Shown here piece by piece: positions 43,808 through 52,592 of a DNA stretch of 64,000 bases (its first letter is position 1; every line of letters starts with the position of its first letter). Location: NCBI GenBank assembly GCA_910586725.1, contig CAJUJL010000009.1, positions 1 through 64,000 on the forward strand. The letters run 5' to 3'. Made by a program: the position numbers and the translations under genes. Origin of the DNA: an uncultured Lachnospiraceae bacterium. Its GTDB lineage: Bacteria; Bacillota; Clostridia; Lachnospirales; Lachnospiraceae. The notes under the pieces were generated by a model. It was given only the letters and a program-made list of their open reading frames with translations, ran no database searches and was not told where the DNA came from.

Positions 43808-45883
43808 TTATTCGGAAAGTTCCATTTCGGTACTGTCCGCATATGGATCGTCATAGATATATTCGGGCGAGCTTCGGAAAATAGTGTCACTGGAACCAAG
43901 CTGGCTGACCACAACCGAATCGCCGTCGCTAATATCTTCCGCATACAGGCGCAGACGCGAGCCATTGATGTAAATCGTAGGAACTTTTTCACCGTTTACA
44001 TATACTCTGCTCCAGCGGGTAAAATTCTTGCCGATGACAGTGACGTAAGCGCCGTCGCCGGATGGGATGACATGCTTGATGTCCGTATCTTCCACGCCCA
44101 TTACAAGTTCTGATGCCGGGTATAAATCTTCGCCGTTGTATGCATATCGTTCGCCGTAAAGCAGATCGTATTGCAGATGATTCAAACCATTTAAGTAGCT
44201 TTCGCTGTCATTGGTTTTCTGATCCAATGCGTTCTGTTCGTAAGTAAAAATAGTTCCTTCATGAATGCCAAGTGCGTTTGTTGTATTTGCCAGCAATTCA
44301 TAGGCGGCAAGGTCGGCGTCTTCCTTTGCAAGTCCAAAGTTGTTCCAGGTTGCGTATTTGGTCTGAAAAATGCTTCCGGTCGCCATATCGGCTTCGGAAA
44401 GGCCCAGACTGGGAAGATGGTCGCCAAAAAATACAACAATCGTATCTTCGCCTCTCCGCTCAAGAGCGGTAGTCAGATCTTTGATAAACTGGTCTACTTC
44501 GTGAATCATGTTCACGTAATATTCCCATTGATTATTTGCGGCTTCATCTTCTGCTCCGCTTACTAAAATTTCAGGGTTGGAAAGAATTTTGTCCTTCGGA
44601 TAATCTCCGTGCCCCTGTACGGTAATGGTATAGACAAAGTCCGGCTGGTCTTTTGTGGAATCCAGCGCTTTTATTGTTTCATCAATCAGAATATCATCCG
44701 TAGGCCAGGAGCCAAGCGGCGTGTATTCCCGGATATTCATCAGTTCCTTGCTGGTAAAGGTGTCAAAGCCCATCATAGAAAACGCATTTGCGCGGCTGTA
44801 GAAATTGCCGCCGTTATTATGTACTACATGCGTGCCGTACCCGATTTTGGACAGGTCGGAAGCAATGCTTTCGCAATCGGTCTGTTTTAAAATCGTTTTA
44901 TAAGGATATTCGCCCGTTCCGAAGTACTGCATGCTCATTCCGGTTAAAATCTCAAATTCGGTATTGGCGGTTCCGGCTCCTACAACGGGAACCTTCAGGT
45001 AACCAGAGGTGTAATTTTGGGTCAGCTCTCTGAAGTTTGGGATCGGATCCTGGGAGAAGTTCAGGTAATTTACTTCTGTCGGATCAATAAAAGATTCCAA
45101 AAGCACGGTAATAATATTCGGTTTGTTTTGGCTTTTGGACGCTTTGCTTTTGGAAGCGCTTTTGGCGGCGTCCACCGATTCTTTGGAATAATTTTTGGGC
45201 TTGCTCATGCCTCTGTCAACCACACTGGTGGAAAATCCGTAAACAAAACCGTAGTTTTCATAGCCCTGAGCGATATTTGCAAAATACGAAGCCAGTATAT
45301 TGGAATTTTGAGCGGCATGTGTTGTAACGGGAACCATCAGCATACAAACAGCCACCATACAGGGCGTTAAGATGTTTCTTCTTTGGCCCTGGAATTTCGG
45401 TCCTTTAAAAAAGAGATAGATGCAAAAAGCTGTAAATAATCCTACGACGCAGATAACCAGAGCGGCTTCTTTGGCTGTGAAATAATTTGTATTCTGCATG
45501 GATAAAAGGTCTGAAATGCATTTTAAATCCGTATAACCGAAAGGCGTTACGCGGTTGGACAAAATACATCCGTTTACCGTTCCCAGGAATAACCAAAATC
45601 CACTGATTAATATGCGGCATAGCATTCTTCTGCGAATCAGATATACAAGGGAGAGAGAGGCGAATATAATAAAGGAATTGTAGATAAAAGCCCAGGTATG
45701 CAGGGCTAAAAATCCAAAAGCCTTTCCCATGGAATGTCTGGAAATCACTTCAATTGCAAAACAAAGAGCCATAGAAAGAATGGCATGGAACAAAATAGAG
45801 TATCGGTTGAATAAATAAATCATACGTGTCTTTTTTTCCGGGGTTATATGTAGTCCAGGAATACGCTTCAAAAAGTTCTTCAT
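43808..45883 (-). CDS. LTA-synthase-like sulfatase with C-terminal IPT-like domain
   Basis: The 691-residue protein starts with five membrane helices, then a linker, then a sulfatase/alkaline-phosphatase-fold domain. The nucleophile Thr lies near residue 305 in GTANTEFEILTG and metal ligands include FFGDHLPSLG. It would transfer glycerol-phosphate or a related group outside the membrane. After the catalytic domain, about residues 600-680 form a beta-rich segment (VTVIGKNFTRWSRVYVNG) resembling an IPT/TIG-type fold, which standard LtaS lacks. It is monocistronic. Confidence 0.86.
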   Translation of the reverse strand: MKNFLKRIPGLHITPEKKTRMIYLFNRYSILFHAILSMALCFAIEVISRHSMGKAFGFLALHTWAFIYNSFIIFASLSLVYLIRRRMLCRILISGFWLFLGTVNGCILSNRVTPFGYTDLKCISDLLSMQNTNYFTAKEAALVICVVGLFTAFCIYLFFKGPKFQGQRRNILTPCMVAVCMLMVPVTTHAAQNSNILASYFANIAQGYENYGFVYGFSTSVVDRGMSKPKNYSKESVDAAKSASKSKASKSQNKPNIITVLLESFIDPTEVNYLNFSQDPIPNFRELTQNYTSGYLKVPVVGAGTANTEFEILTGMSMQYFGTGEYPYKTILKQTDCESIASDLSKIGYGTHVVHNNGGNFYSRANAFSMMGFDTFTSKELMNIREYTPLGSWPTDDILIDETIKALDSTKDQPDFVYTITVQGHGDYPKDKILSNPEILVSGAEDEAANNQWEYYVNMIHEVDQFIKDLTTALERRGEDTIVVFFGDHLPSLGLSEADMATGSIFQTKYATWNNFGLAKEDADLAAYELLANTTNALGIHEGTIFTYEQNALDQKTNDSESYLNGLNHLQYDLLYGERYAYNGEDLYPASELVMGVEDTDIKHVIPSGDGAYVTVIGKNFTRWSRVYVNGEKVPTIYINGSRLRLYAEDISDGDSVVVSQLGSSDTIFRSSPEYIYDDPYADSTEMELSE

Positions 45884-46126
45884 GGTAGTACCTCCTGTAT
45901 TTTTACGTCTTTATCGTTTTATAAAAAGTTCTTTTGCTGCCGCGTATTCAAGAATATATCTTAATTAGTTAAAAATCAATGGAAAACTTTTATAAAAATT
46001 TCTTAAGAATTCAAAAGAAAACGCTCAATATAAATAAAATGTGTTGAAAAGGTGAAATCGGTCATGCAAAAAATCAAAAAAAACTGGAAATAAAGGAAAC
46101 TTTAATGAAAACAGCTTATGAAAAAA

Positions 46127-46203
46127 TTTGAGGTATTAAAAAACTGGCGGCAGCCTTACAGATTACATCATATTATATTGTGAAAAACCTGCAATTAGAA
46201 TAA
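46127..46203 (+). pseudogene. Possible decayed XRE helix-turn-helix remnant
   Basis: Two frames read together give FEVLKK then LAAALQITSYYIVKNL, which is the usual C-terminal part of an XRE domain (F-E-V-L-K-K-L-A-x-A-L). A frame change near 46142 breaks it, and an in-frame TGA lies upstream. The full gap 45884-46367 otherwise holds only this remnant, a weak promoter-like pair (TTGCAA 46234, TAGTAT 46257) and a terminator. Confidence 0.35.
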
Positions 46204-46275
46204 GGAAGGCGGGCAGAGGAATAAAATTTGCTATTGCAATTTAAATAAAATATTATTAGTATAGAGATAAGAATA

Positions 46276-46301
46276 AAAGGTATCGAAAGATGCCTTTTTT
46301 T
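46276..46301 (+). terminator. Intrinsic terminator upstream of the coat-like gene
   Basis: AAAGGTATC/GATGCCTTT forms a 9-bp stem (one T-G pair) with a GAAA loop and then seven T. It overlaps the first ATG of the long frame at 46290, which argues that translation starts later. It could act as an attenuator for the gene at 46368. Confidence 0.75.
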
Positions 46302-46367
46302 AAAAGATGGAACAACTGGATTAAAATCGCATATAGTATTAGTGATATTTCATATGGAGCCATTGAA

Positions 46368-46784
46368 ATGAATCGATTTACAGAGCCTTATATACGGATG
46401 CCCGAAGAGTATAAGCAAAAGATGCCTTTTTATCTGACATATCCGATGACGAATGTATATCAGACAGAAAAAGAGTATGAGAGGGATATGGAACGAATGA
46501 AAGAGCTGTATCCGAAGCGTATGAAAAAGCTGCTTGCATATGTAGAAGAAGAATGTGATAAAATGGAATACGAAGGAAGCATGATGTATGACGAATATCC
46601 GGATAAAGTTCTATTATACAAAACAGCGGCCGACGTATACGACAGAGCGGTTCCGGTACAGGAAACGGAACATGGGGGCAGGAGGAGAGACAGGGATCTG
46701 CTGGATGTGATACAAGTGCTGTTATATGACGAGATGTACCGCCGAAGGGGCAGACGCAGACGCTGCTGCAGAAAATGGTGGTAG
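46368..46784 (+). CDS. Unknown clostridial protein with tyrosine- and methionine-rich body
   Basis: The chosen start MNRFTEPYIRMPEEYKQKM gives about 138 residues; the frame is open from 46290 but overlaps a terminator. The sequence contains YLTYPMTNVYQTEKEYERDMERMKELYP and VEEECDKMEYEGSMMYDEYPD, and ends in a very basic Cys/Arg tail (RRRGRRRRCCRKWW). The basic tail and acidic, Tyr-rich body recall spore-coat or coat-associated proteins of clostridia, but no function is known to me. Confidence 0.7.
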   Translation: MNRFTEPYIRMPEEYKQKMPFYLTYPMTNVYQTEKEYERDMERMKELYPKRMKKLLAYVEEECDKMEYEGSMMYDEYPDKVLLYKTAADVYDRAVPVQETEHGGRRRDRDLLDVIQVLLYDEMYRRRGRRRRCCRKWW

Positions 46785-46800
46785 GATTATTTACAGATTA

Positions 46801-46831
46801 GCCATGGTTTTAGCGAAGCTAAAACCATGGC
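46801..46831 (+). repeat. Perfect 14-bp inverted repeat just before a ribosome-binding site
   Basis: GCCATGGTTTTAGC (46801-46814), GAA loop, and its reverse complement (46818-46831). It lies 5 bases before AAGGTGG of the next gene. No T run follows, so it is more likely a translational or protein-binding element than a terminator. Confidence 0.8.
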
Positions 46832-46852
46832 ATGAAAGGTGGAAAGAATACC

Positions 46853-49390
46853 ATGAAAAAAGGCATCATCAAAGTGTTTGTGCTGCTTTTCGTGTTTTGC
46901 GGCGGAATTGTGGGATTTGGTCAGATTACGAACCATTCCAATCAGGATTTGACGACGGAAATGGCAGATGCAACACTTCCTTTGATTTCTTTGTTTGTAC
47001 AAAATGCGGATGAATGGACGGCCGTCAATGAGCTGCACGGATATACGTCTCCGATGAATGCCGTATATATGCGGGATACGATTACCCCTGTTAATGAGGA
47101 AAGGATTCTTCCGGTAGAGATCCGGATGTATGATCGCAAGGTGGACGGGCTTTCCTATGAAATCCGCAGTCTGGATACGGACAGGCTGATTGCGGATACC
47201 GTGGTGGAAGATTACGAGGAAGCACAGGAAAAAATAACAGCCGATATTTCAATACAGAATCTTCTCGAAAAAAATGAAGAATATCTTTTGATATTAAAGC
47301 TTTTATCCGGTAAAGACACCATCTACTATTATACAAGAATCATGGAAGAAGAGGATTGTTATGTAGAAGACTGCGTTGCGTTTACTCTGGACTTTCATGA
47401 AAAGACTTTTAATAAGGAAGCATCCAAAACGCTGGCGACCTATCTGGAACCGAATGCGCTGGGAGATAACACCACCCTGGCTAAGACAGACATACATTCC
47501 AGCCTGAAACAGGTAGCCTGGGCGGACTTCAAAGGAGAGAGGCTTACGACGCCCATTCCTTCTATCAAGGAAATTAACAGTTCTTATACTGTTGTGCTGC
47601 TGGAATATCTGGTTGCGTCAAAAGGAATAAATGGAGAACTGGAATATTATAATGTAGAAGAGTATTATCGCGTGCGCCATACAAATGAAAGAATGTATCT
47701 TTTGAATTACGAAAGAAATATGGAGCAGATTTTCAGAGCTGAAAATTTAGAAGTTTACGATAATTACATTCAACTTGGCATTCGCAGCGAAGAAATAGAG
47801 TTTGCTTATAATGAAAAAGGCAGCATTGTCAGTTTTGTACAGGGAGGAGAGCTTTGGTGTTACAACGAAGCGAACAGTCAGCTGTCGCAGGTATTTAGCT
47901 TTATCGGCAATGAGGGCGTGGACGGCAGGGAGAATTACAGAGAACACGACATAAAGATTATCAATGTGGACGAAACAGGGAGCGTAAATTTTGTCGTGTA
48001 TGGCTACATGAACTGCGGAATACATGAAGGACGGGCAGGAATTTGCGTATATAATTATGACAGCGTTGCAAATACCGTGGAAGAAGAATTGTTTATACCT
48101 TCCGATGAATCTTATCAGGTTATGAAAGCCGATTTGGGACAACTTATGCATGAAAACGGCCAGGGCGTATTTTTTATTATGCTCGACGGGATCGTTTATC
48201 GGATTGATCTGATGACAATGCAGGTCAAAGAGTACATTACGGGGTTAAAAGAAGGAGATTATGCAATTTCAGAATCTCACAGGTATTTTGCCTGGGTTGA
48301 AAGCGAGAGCGAAAATGCCGCGGATACCATTCACTTTCTGAATCTGGATACGGAAGAGCGCAGAGACATTTCGGCAGGAGACAAAGAGCTGTTAAAACCG
48401 CTTGGATTTATGGATGACGATTTTATCTACGGAACGGCAAAGCGCAAAGACATCTTTACGGACCTTGCCGGTAATATAACATTTCCGATGTACCAGATTC
48501 GGATTTTGGAGTCAGAATCCATGGAAAGCCTTAAGTCTTATGAGAAGCCGGGATACTTTGTGGCGGATATTGAAATTGAAGATTACATTATGTATTTAAA
48601 CCGAATCCAGTTTAACGGCATGGCATATGTGGAGGCGCCGCAGGATACCATAATGAACCGGGAAGGCGACAGTACAACGATCGTAGGCGTGCATACGACC
48701 GTGACGGAAGAAAAACAGACGCAGGTGCAGATCTTTCTGGCGGAAGAGATTGCGGACGCATCCCCGAAAATCCTGACGCCGAAAGAAGTCGTATTAGAAG
48801 AAAACAGAGAAATTATTTTAGAAAATGAAACAGAGGACAACAGTTACTATGCTTATGCAAGAGGCGATGTGCTGCGTGTAACGGATGATTTAAAAGAAGC
48901 GATTGCTATTGCAAATGATGAGATGGGCGTTGTAATTGGAAGAAAGCAGCAGTATATATGGAAGCGTGCCAGAAAATCCATACAGCCGGCAATTGAAGTA
49001 AAAGTGGGAGCTGAAGACGCGGGAGGCGATTCTATTGCACAGTGCGTCAGCGCCATGCTTGAGCAGGAGTCAATCAATATTGGGGTGACAGCGTTGATTC
49101 AGCAGGGCAAGACGCCAAAAGAGATCCTGGAGACAACGATGCAGAATGTGACGGCATTGGATTTAAGCGGATGCAGTCTGGAAGAGGCGCTTTACTATAT
49201 TAATCTTGGAACGCCCGTATTTGCGATGAGGAGCGATACGGAAGCTACTTTGGTGACCGGTTATGATGCGCAGAATGTGTATTTATTCAATCCTTCTTCC
49301 GGTTCATCTGATAAAATGGGACTAAACGATGCGACAAAAATGTTTGAGGATGTTGGGAATGTATTTTTTGGATATATTCTCGAACCATAA
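46853..49390 (+). CDS. Membrane-anchored or secreted protein of unknown function
   Basis: ATG 46853 is preferred to 46832 because it has AAGGTGG 10 bases upstream and gives the usual MKKG... signal or anchor helix (residues 1-22). The 845-residue product has a beta-rich middle part with propeller-like repeats (GGELWCYNEANSQ, DGIVYRIDLMTMQV). The last ~110 residues (SIAQCVSAMLEQESI, LYYINLGTPVFAM, ATLVTGYDAQNVYLFNP) resemble a C39/papain-like fold, with Cys in AQCVSAML and no confirmed catalytic triad. I cannot name a family. Confidence 0.7.
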   Translation: MKKGIIKVFVLLFVFCGGIVGFGQITNHSNQDLTTEMADATLPLISLFVQNADEWTAVNELHGYTSPMNAVYMRDTITPVNEERILPVEIRMYDRKVDGLSYEIRSLDTDRLIADTVVEDYEEAQEKITADISIQNLLEKNEEYLLILKLLSGKDTIYYYTRIMEEEDCYVEDCVAFTLDFHEKTFNKEASKTLATYLEPNALGDNTTLAKTDIHSSLKQVAWADFKGERLTTPIPSIKEINSSYTVVLLEYLVASKGINGELEYYNVEEYYRVRHTNERMYLLNYERNMEQIFRAENLEVYDNYIQLGIRSEEIEFAYNEKGSIVSFVQGGELWCYNEANSQLSQVFSFIGNEGVDGRENYREHDIKIINVDETGSVNFVVYGYMNCGIHEGRAGICVYNYDSVANTVEEELFIPSDESYQVMKADLGQLMHENGQGVFFIMLDGIVYRIDLMTMQVKEYITGLKEGDYAISESHRYFAWVESESENAADTIHFLNLDTEERRDISAGDKELLKPLGFMDDDFIYGTAKRKDIFTDLAGNITFPMYQIRILESESMESLKSYEKPGYFVADIEIEDYIMYLNRIQFNGMAYVEAPQDTIMNREGDSTTIVGVHTTVTEEKQTQVQIFLAEEIADASPKILTPKEVVLEENREIILENETEDNSYYAYARGDVLRVTDDLKEAIAIANDEMGVVIGRKQQYIWKRARKSIQPAIEVKVGAEDAGGDSIAQCVSAMLEQESINIGVTALIQQGKTPKEILETTMQNVTALDLSGCSLEEALYYINLGTPVFAMRSDTEATLVTGYDAQNVYLFNPSSGSSDKMGLNDATKMFEDVGNVFFGYILEP

Positions 49391-49551
49391 TATAGGACAG
49401 GGGAGGGTGATGCGTTTTCGGCTTATATTAAGCAAAGAAGCGGTAAAAGAAGCGTGTGTGTTTAAAAGGTGTTAAGATATTGGAAAAGTGCATAATTTTT
49501 ATCTGATTAATAGGTTTCTTTCGTGGAAAATAATGATTTTATAAAAAAGCA

Positions 49552-49580
49552 TTGTAAATTTGAGAATTATAGTATATATT
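49552..49580 (+). promoter_or_regulatory. Promoter of the HPr-like gene
   Basis: TTGTAA (49552-49557), a 17-base spacer and TATATT (49575-49580) lie 29 bases before the ATG at 49610. Confidence 0.55.
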
Positions 49581-49609
49581 AAAAAATGTACTTTAGGAGG
49601 AAATAGTAG

Positions 49610-49864
49610 ATGAGTCAGAAGAAGGTTATAGTATCCAGTGTTTCAGAGAAACACGAAAATCCGATTGCTGAACTGGTGCAGGCTGCCTGTCAATTTGACA
49701 GTAATATTACCTTGGAGAGTGAAAATCGAAGAATTAATGCGAAGAGTATTATGGGAATCATGGCATTCAATCCCTCAAAAGGGATGACGGTAAATATCAT
49801 CACAGAAGGCAATGATGAAGAAGAAGCACTGATTGCAATGGAAAAATTTTTAGTATGTAAATAG
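49610..49864 (+). CDS. HPr-family phosphocarrier-like protein with altered active-site loop
   Basis: The 84-residue protein has the HPr length and fold. His is kept at residue 15 in KHENPIAEL, where canonical HPr has HARPA, so the usual Arg17 is replaced by Asn. The regulatory-serine region is canonical (NAKSIMGIMAF). It could be a Crh-like regulator or an HPr with reduced phosphotransfer. It is followed 24 bases later by a DUF6465 gene and then a shared terminator. Confidence 0.84.
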   Translation: MSQKKVIVSSVSEKHENPIAELVQAACQFDSNITLESENRRINAKSIMGIMAFNPSKGMTVNIITEGNDEEEALIAMEKFLVCK

Positions 49865-49888
49865 GTTTTAAAATTAGGGAGGTCAGTC

Positions 49889-50320
49889 ATGGCAAAAGAT
49901 GTAAAAGGAAAGACATCTGAGGTAAAGGCAAATAAGAAGGAGACGGCAGTTACTGCGGAAGTAAAACCGGCAGAAGTAACGCCCGCAGAGATCAAACCTT
50001 CTGAAGTTAAGAAAGAAGAAATCAAAAAAGAAGAAGTGAAGAAAGCAGCAGTGCCTGTAAAGAAAGCCGTAAGTAACAAGGTAAAGAAAGTGGGGAAAGA
50101 AACCATGGAGCCAGAGCTGTATGTACAGTACAATGATGATCCTGCAGGTGCGCAGGAAGCTAACGTAAACGATATCGTAGCGAAAATTAAAGCTTTATAT
50201 GTATCAGAAGGACATCGTGAATCTTCCATTAAGTCTCTTAAAGTCTATATGAAGCCACAGGAATGGAAAGCATATTACGTGATAAATAATAAAATTGAAG
50301 GCCAGGTTGATTTGTTCTAG
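49889..50320 (+). CDS. DUF6465-family protein
   Basis: The 143-residue protein has a disordered N-terminal half of Lys/Glu/Pro/Val repeats (EVKPAEV, EIKPSEV, EIKKEEV) and a conserved C-terminal part with ELYVQYNDD, KALYVSEGHRESSIKSLKVYMKPQEWKAYYVIN. Function is unknown. It is probably co-transcribed with the HPr-like gene. Confidence 0.78.
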   Translation: MAKDVKGKTSEVKANKKETAVTAEVKPAEVTPAEIKPSEVKKEEIKKEEVKKAAVPVKKAVSNKVKKVGKETMEPELYVQYNDDPAGAQEANVNDIVAKIKALYVSEGHRESSIKSLKVYMKPQEWKAYYVINNKIEGQVDLF

Positions 50321-50333
50321 CTTTTAAAAATAA

Positions 50334-50365
50334 TCCCTCCGGACGAATCCGGAGGGAATTTTTTT
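50334..50365 (+). terminator. Intrinsic terminator after the DUF6465 gene
   Basis: TCCCTCCGGA (50334-50343) and TCCGGAGGGA (50348-50357) form a perfect 10-bp stem with CGAA loop, followed by ATTTTTTT. Confidence 0.9.
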
Positions 50366-50371
50366 GGAATT

Positions 50372-51550
50372 TTAGGAGTTTTCTTTTCTGTAACGGTCGA
50401 GCAGACGGTAAATTCTGTCGTAGGGATCCAGCAGGTCGCTGATTGAAACGTCATGGTTTAACGTATCAATGATATAAGCGATATATTTGCTCATATCGCA
50501 ATTAATATAGTAAGGTTTCTTTAAAAGCTCTTCATCCTGCCAGGTAAGGTTGGTTGTCAGCAGACGGTAAATAATGCCGTCTTCATATGCCTTGTCAAAT
50601 TTTTCCAGTCCGTTCGTGAATAAGCCGAACGTTGCGATCATAAATATGCGGTTTGCTTTTCGTTTCTTTAATTCCGTTGCAACGTCAATCATGCTGTCTC
50701 CGGAAGAAATCATATCATCTATAATCAAAACGTCTTTGCCCTCAACGGAGGCGCCCAAAAATTCATGGGCGACAATTGGATTGCGTCCGTCAATTACTTT
50801 GCTGTAATCACGGCGCTTATAAAACATACCCATATCCAGTCCGAGCACATTGGCCAGATAGATGGCGCGGTTGGTGCCGCCTTCGTCCGGGCTGATTACC
50901 ATCATGTGGTCATTGTCAATTTTCAGTCCTTTTACATTGTTTAAGATGCCTTTGATAAATTGATAGGCCGGCTGAACGGTATCAAAACCCTTCAGGGGAA
51001 TTGCATTCTGAACTTTCGGATCGTGGGCGTCAAAGGTAATAATATTGTCTACACCCATATAAATCAGATCCTGAAGAGCCAGTGCGCAGTCCAGAGATTC
51101 CCTGGAAGTACGCTTGTGCTGACGGCTTTCATATAAGAACGGAATAATAACGGTAATCCTTCTTGCTTTTCCGCCAACGGCGGCAATGATCCGTTTCAAA
51201 TCCGCAAAATGATCATCCGGTGACATCAGGTTCGTGTGCCCGCAGAGAGAATACGTCATATGGTGATTTGTGACGTCTACCATAAGGTAAAGATCGTATC
51301 CCCGGACCGATTCTTTGATGACGCCCTTCGCCTCTCCGCTTCCAAAGCGCGGACAGTCGGCTTCCACAATATAGGTGCTGCGTTTGTAGCTGTTCAGGGT
51401 AATCGTGTCTGAAAGCTGATGTTCCCGTTTGGCGCGCCACTTTACCAAATACTTGTCTACCTTTTCTCCCATTTCCTGAAAGCTTTCCAGTGGGATAAGT
51501 CCCAGGGCGCCGGTAGGAAGCGTTTGCAATAATCGTTTATCGTTTGCCAT
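50372..51550 (-). CDS. prs: Ribose-phosphate pyrophosphokinase, long form
   Basis: It makes PRPP from ribose-5-phosphate and ATP for nucleotide and amino-acid synthesis. The PRPP-binding loop VLIIDDMISSGDSM lies near residue 270, and the ATP-side segment TVIIPFLYESRQHKRTSRE near 145-163. At 392 residues it is much longer than the usual ~315; extra sequence is present at the N-terminus and in the middle. It is the last gene of the dnaD-dnaI-prs minus-strand unit, 33 bases after the dnaI-like gene. Confidence 0.9.
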   Translation of the reverse strand: MANDKRLLQTLPTGALGLIPLESFQEMGEKVDKYLVKWRAKREHQLSDTITLNSYKRSTYIVEADCPRFGSGEAKGVIKESVRGYDLYLMVDVTNHHMTYSLCGHTNLMSPDDHFADLKRIIAAVGGKARRITVIIPFLYESRQHKRTSRESLDCALALQDLIYMGVDNIITFDAHDPKVQNAIPLKGFDTVQPAYQFIKGILNNVKGLKIDNDHMMVISPDEGGTNRAIYLANVLGLDMGMFYKRRDYSKVIDGRNPIVAHEFLGASVEGKDVLIIDDMISSGDSMIDVATELKKRKANRIFMIATFGLFTNGLEKFDKAYEDGIIYRLLTTNLTWQDEELLKKPYYINCDMSKYIAYIIDTLNHDVSISDLLDPYDRIYRLLDRYRKENS

Positions 51551-51583
51551 GATAATCCTCCATCATATATATGTGTTCTATAG

Positions 51584-52570
51584 TTACCGAAGCTTTTTTT
51601 GAATGCGAATGTCGTCGCCAAAGAGCTTTAACATCACATAGTTGCTGGATATTCTGGAAAAAGTCCGTTCGGAGTATATTTCGGCAACCTGATGAATTGA
51701 CAGATTGGTCGAAATAATCGTGGATTTTTTGCGAAGCATCCGTTCGTTTAAGCAGAGAAATAATTGCGATATGGTGAATGTATTTGGCATTTCCGTGCCA
51801 AGATCATCAATAATTAGCAGGTCGCAGTCAAAGATATTCTGATGCGCCGCAATAATATCCTGCTCCGTTGCTTTATAAAATGTATTCCGTTTAAATATAT
51901 CAAATAATTGGAATGCCGTAAAGTAAATTACAGAATGACCGGTATCTAACAATTCTTTTGCAACACAGTTGGACAAGAATGTTTTGCCGACGCCTGTATC
52001 CCCATAGAAGAAAAGATTAGAAAAAGAAAAATCGAAATCATTTATAAATTTCCGGCAGTCTTTCACCGCGTTCTGCATAGTTTCCAGGGATGACAGACCG
52101 GTTGCCGGATTACTTTGCGTTTCGGAATAATAGTCATAAGAAAATGTATCAAAATTTTCGTTCTTTAAAATGTTGCGTATATTTGACTGTGTATAAACCA
52201 GGTCAATGGCACGCTGTTTAAAGCAGTGACAGCGTTCATTGCCGATGTAGCCGGTATCCTTGCAGTCCGGGCATTCGTAAGAAGGCTCCAGATATTGTTC
52301 GGAATATCCAAGCTCGTTGAGAATGTCCAAACGCTGTTGTTTAAAATCCGAAAGCTGGCGCCGCAGCTTCGGAAGCGCAGTAACGTCTCCGCCCAGCAGT
52401 CTTCGCGCCTGTACAAGAGAGCAGGAAGAAATGGCGTTGTCAATCGCTTTTAACCGCGGATCTTTCCCGTATACTTCTTTCGTGCGGTTGTCCACCATAT
52501 GCTGATTTTTAATCTGTTTGGCATGGTATTCGCGGATAATGGCGTCATATTGTGAATTGCTTAATGGCAT
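51584..52570 (-). CDS. DnaC/DnaI-like helicase-loader ATPase
   Basis: The 328-residue protein has a zinc-binding cluster with Cys100, Cys103, Cys114 and Cys116, a Walker A GDTGVGKT at 190-197, and a Walker B LLIIDDLGTE. This is the arrangement of Firmicute DnaI, which loads the replicative helicase. It follows the DnaD-like gene by 22 bases, fitting a primosome pair. Confidence 0.9.
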   Translation of the reverse strand: MPLSNSQYDAIIREYHAKQIKNQHMVDNRTKEVYGKDPRLKAIDNAISSCSLVQARRLLGGDVTALPKLRRQLSDFKQQRLDILNELGYSEQYLEPSYECPDCKDTGYIGNERCHCFKQRAIDLVYTQSNIRNILKNENFDTFSYDYYSETQSNPATGLSSLETMQNAVKDCRKFINDFDFSFSNLFFYGDTGVGKTFLSNCVAKELLDTGHSVIYFTAFQLFDIFKRNTFYKATEQDIIAAHQNIFDCDLLIIDDLGTEMPNTFTISQLFLCLNERMLRKKSTIISTNLSIHQVAEIYSERTFSRISSNYVMLKLFGDDIRIQKKLR

Positions 52571-52592
52571 ATAAATTCTCCTGGTATAAAAA

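Noticed and set aside
46290..46367. N-terminal extension of the gene at 46368
   Set aside because: The first ATG lies inside a terminator hairpin with a T run and has no ribosome-binding site.
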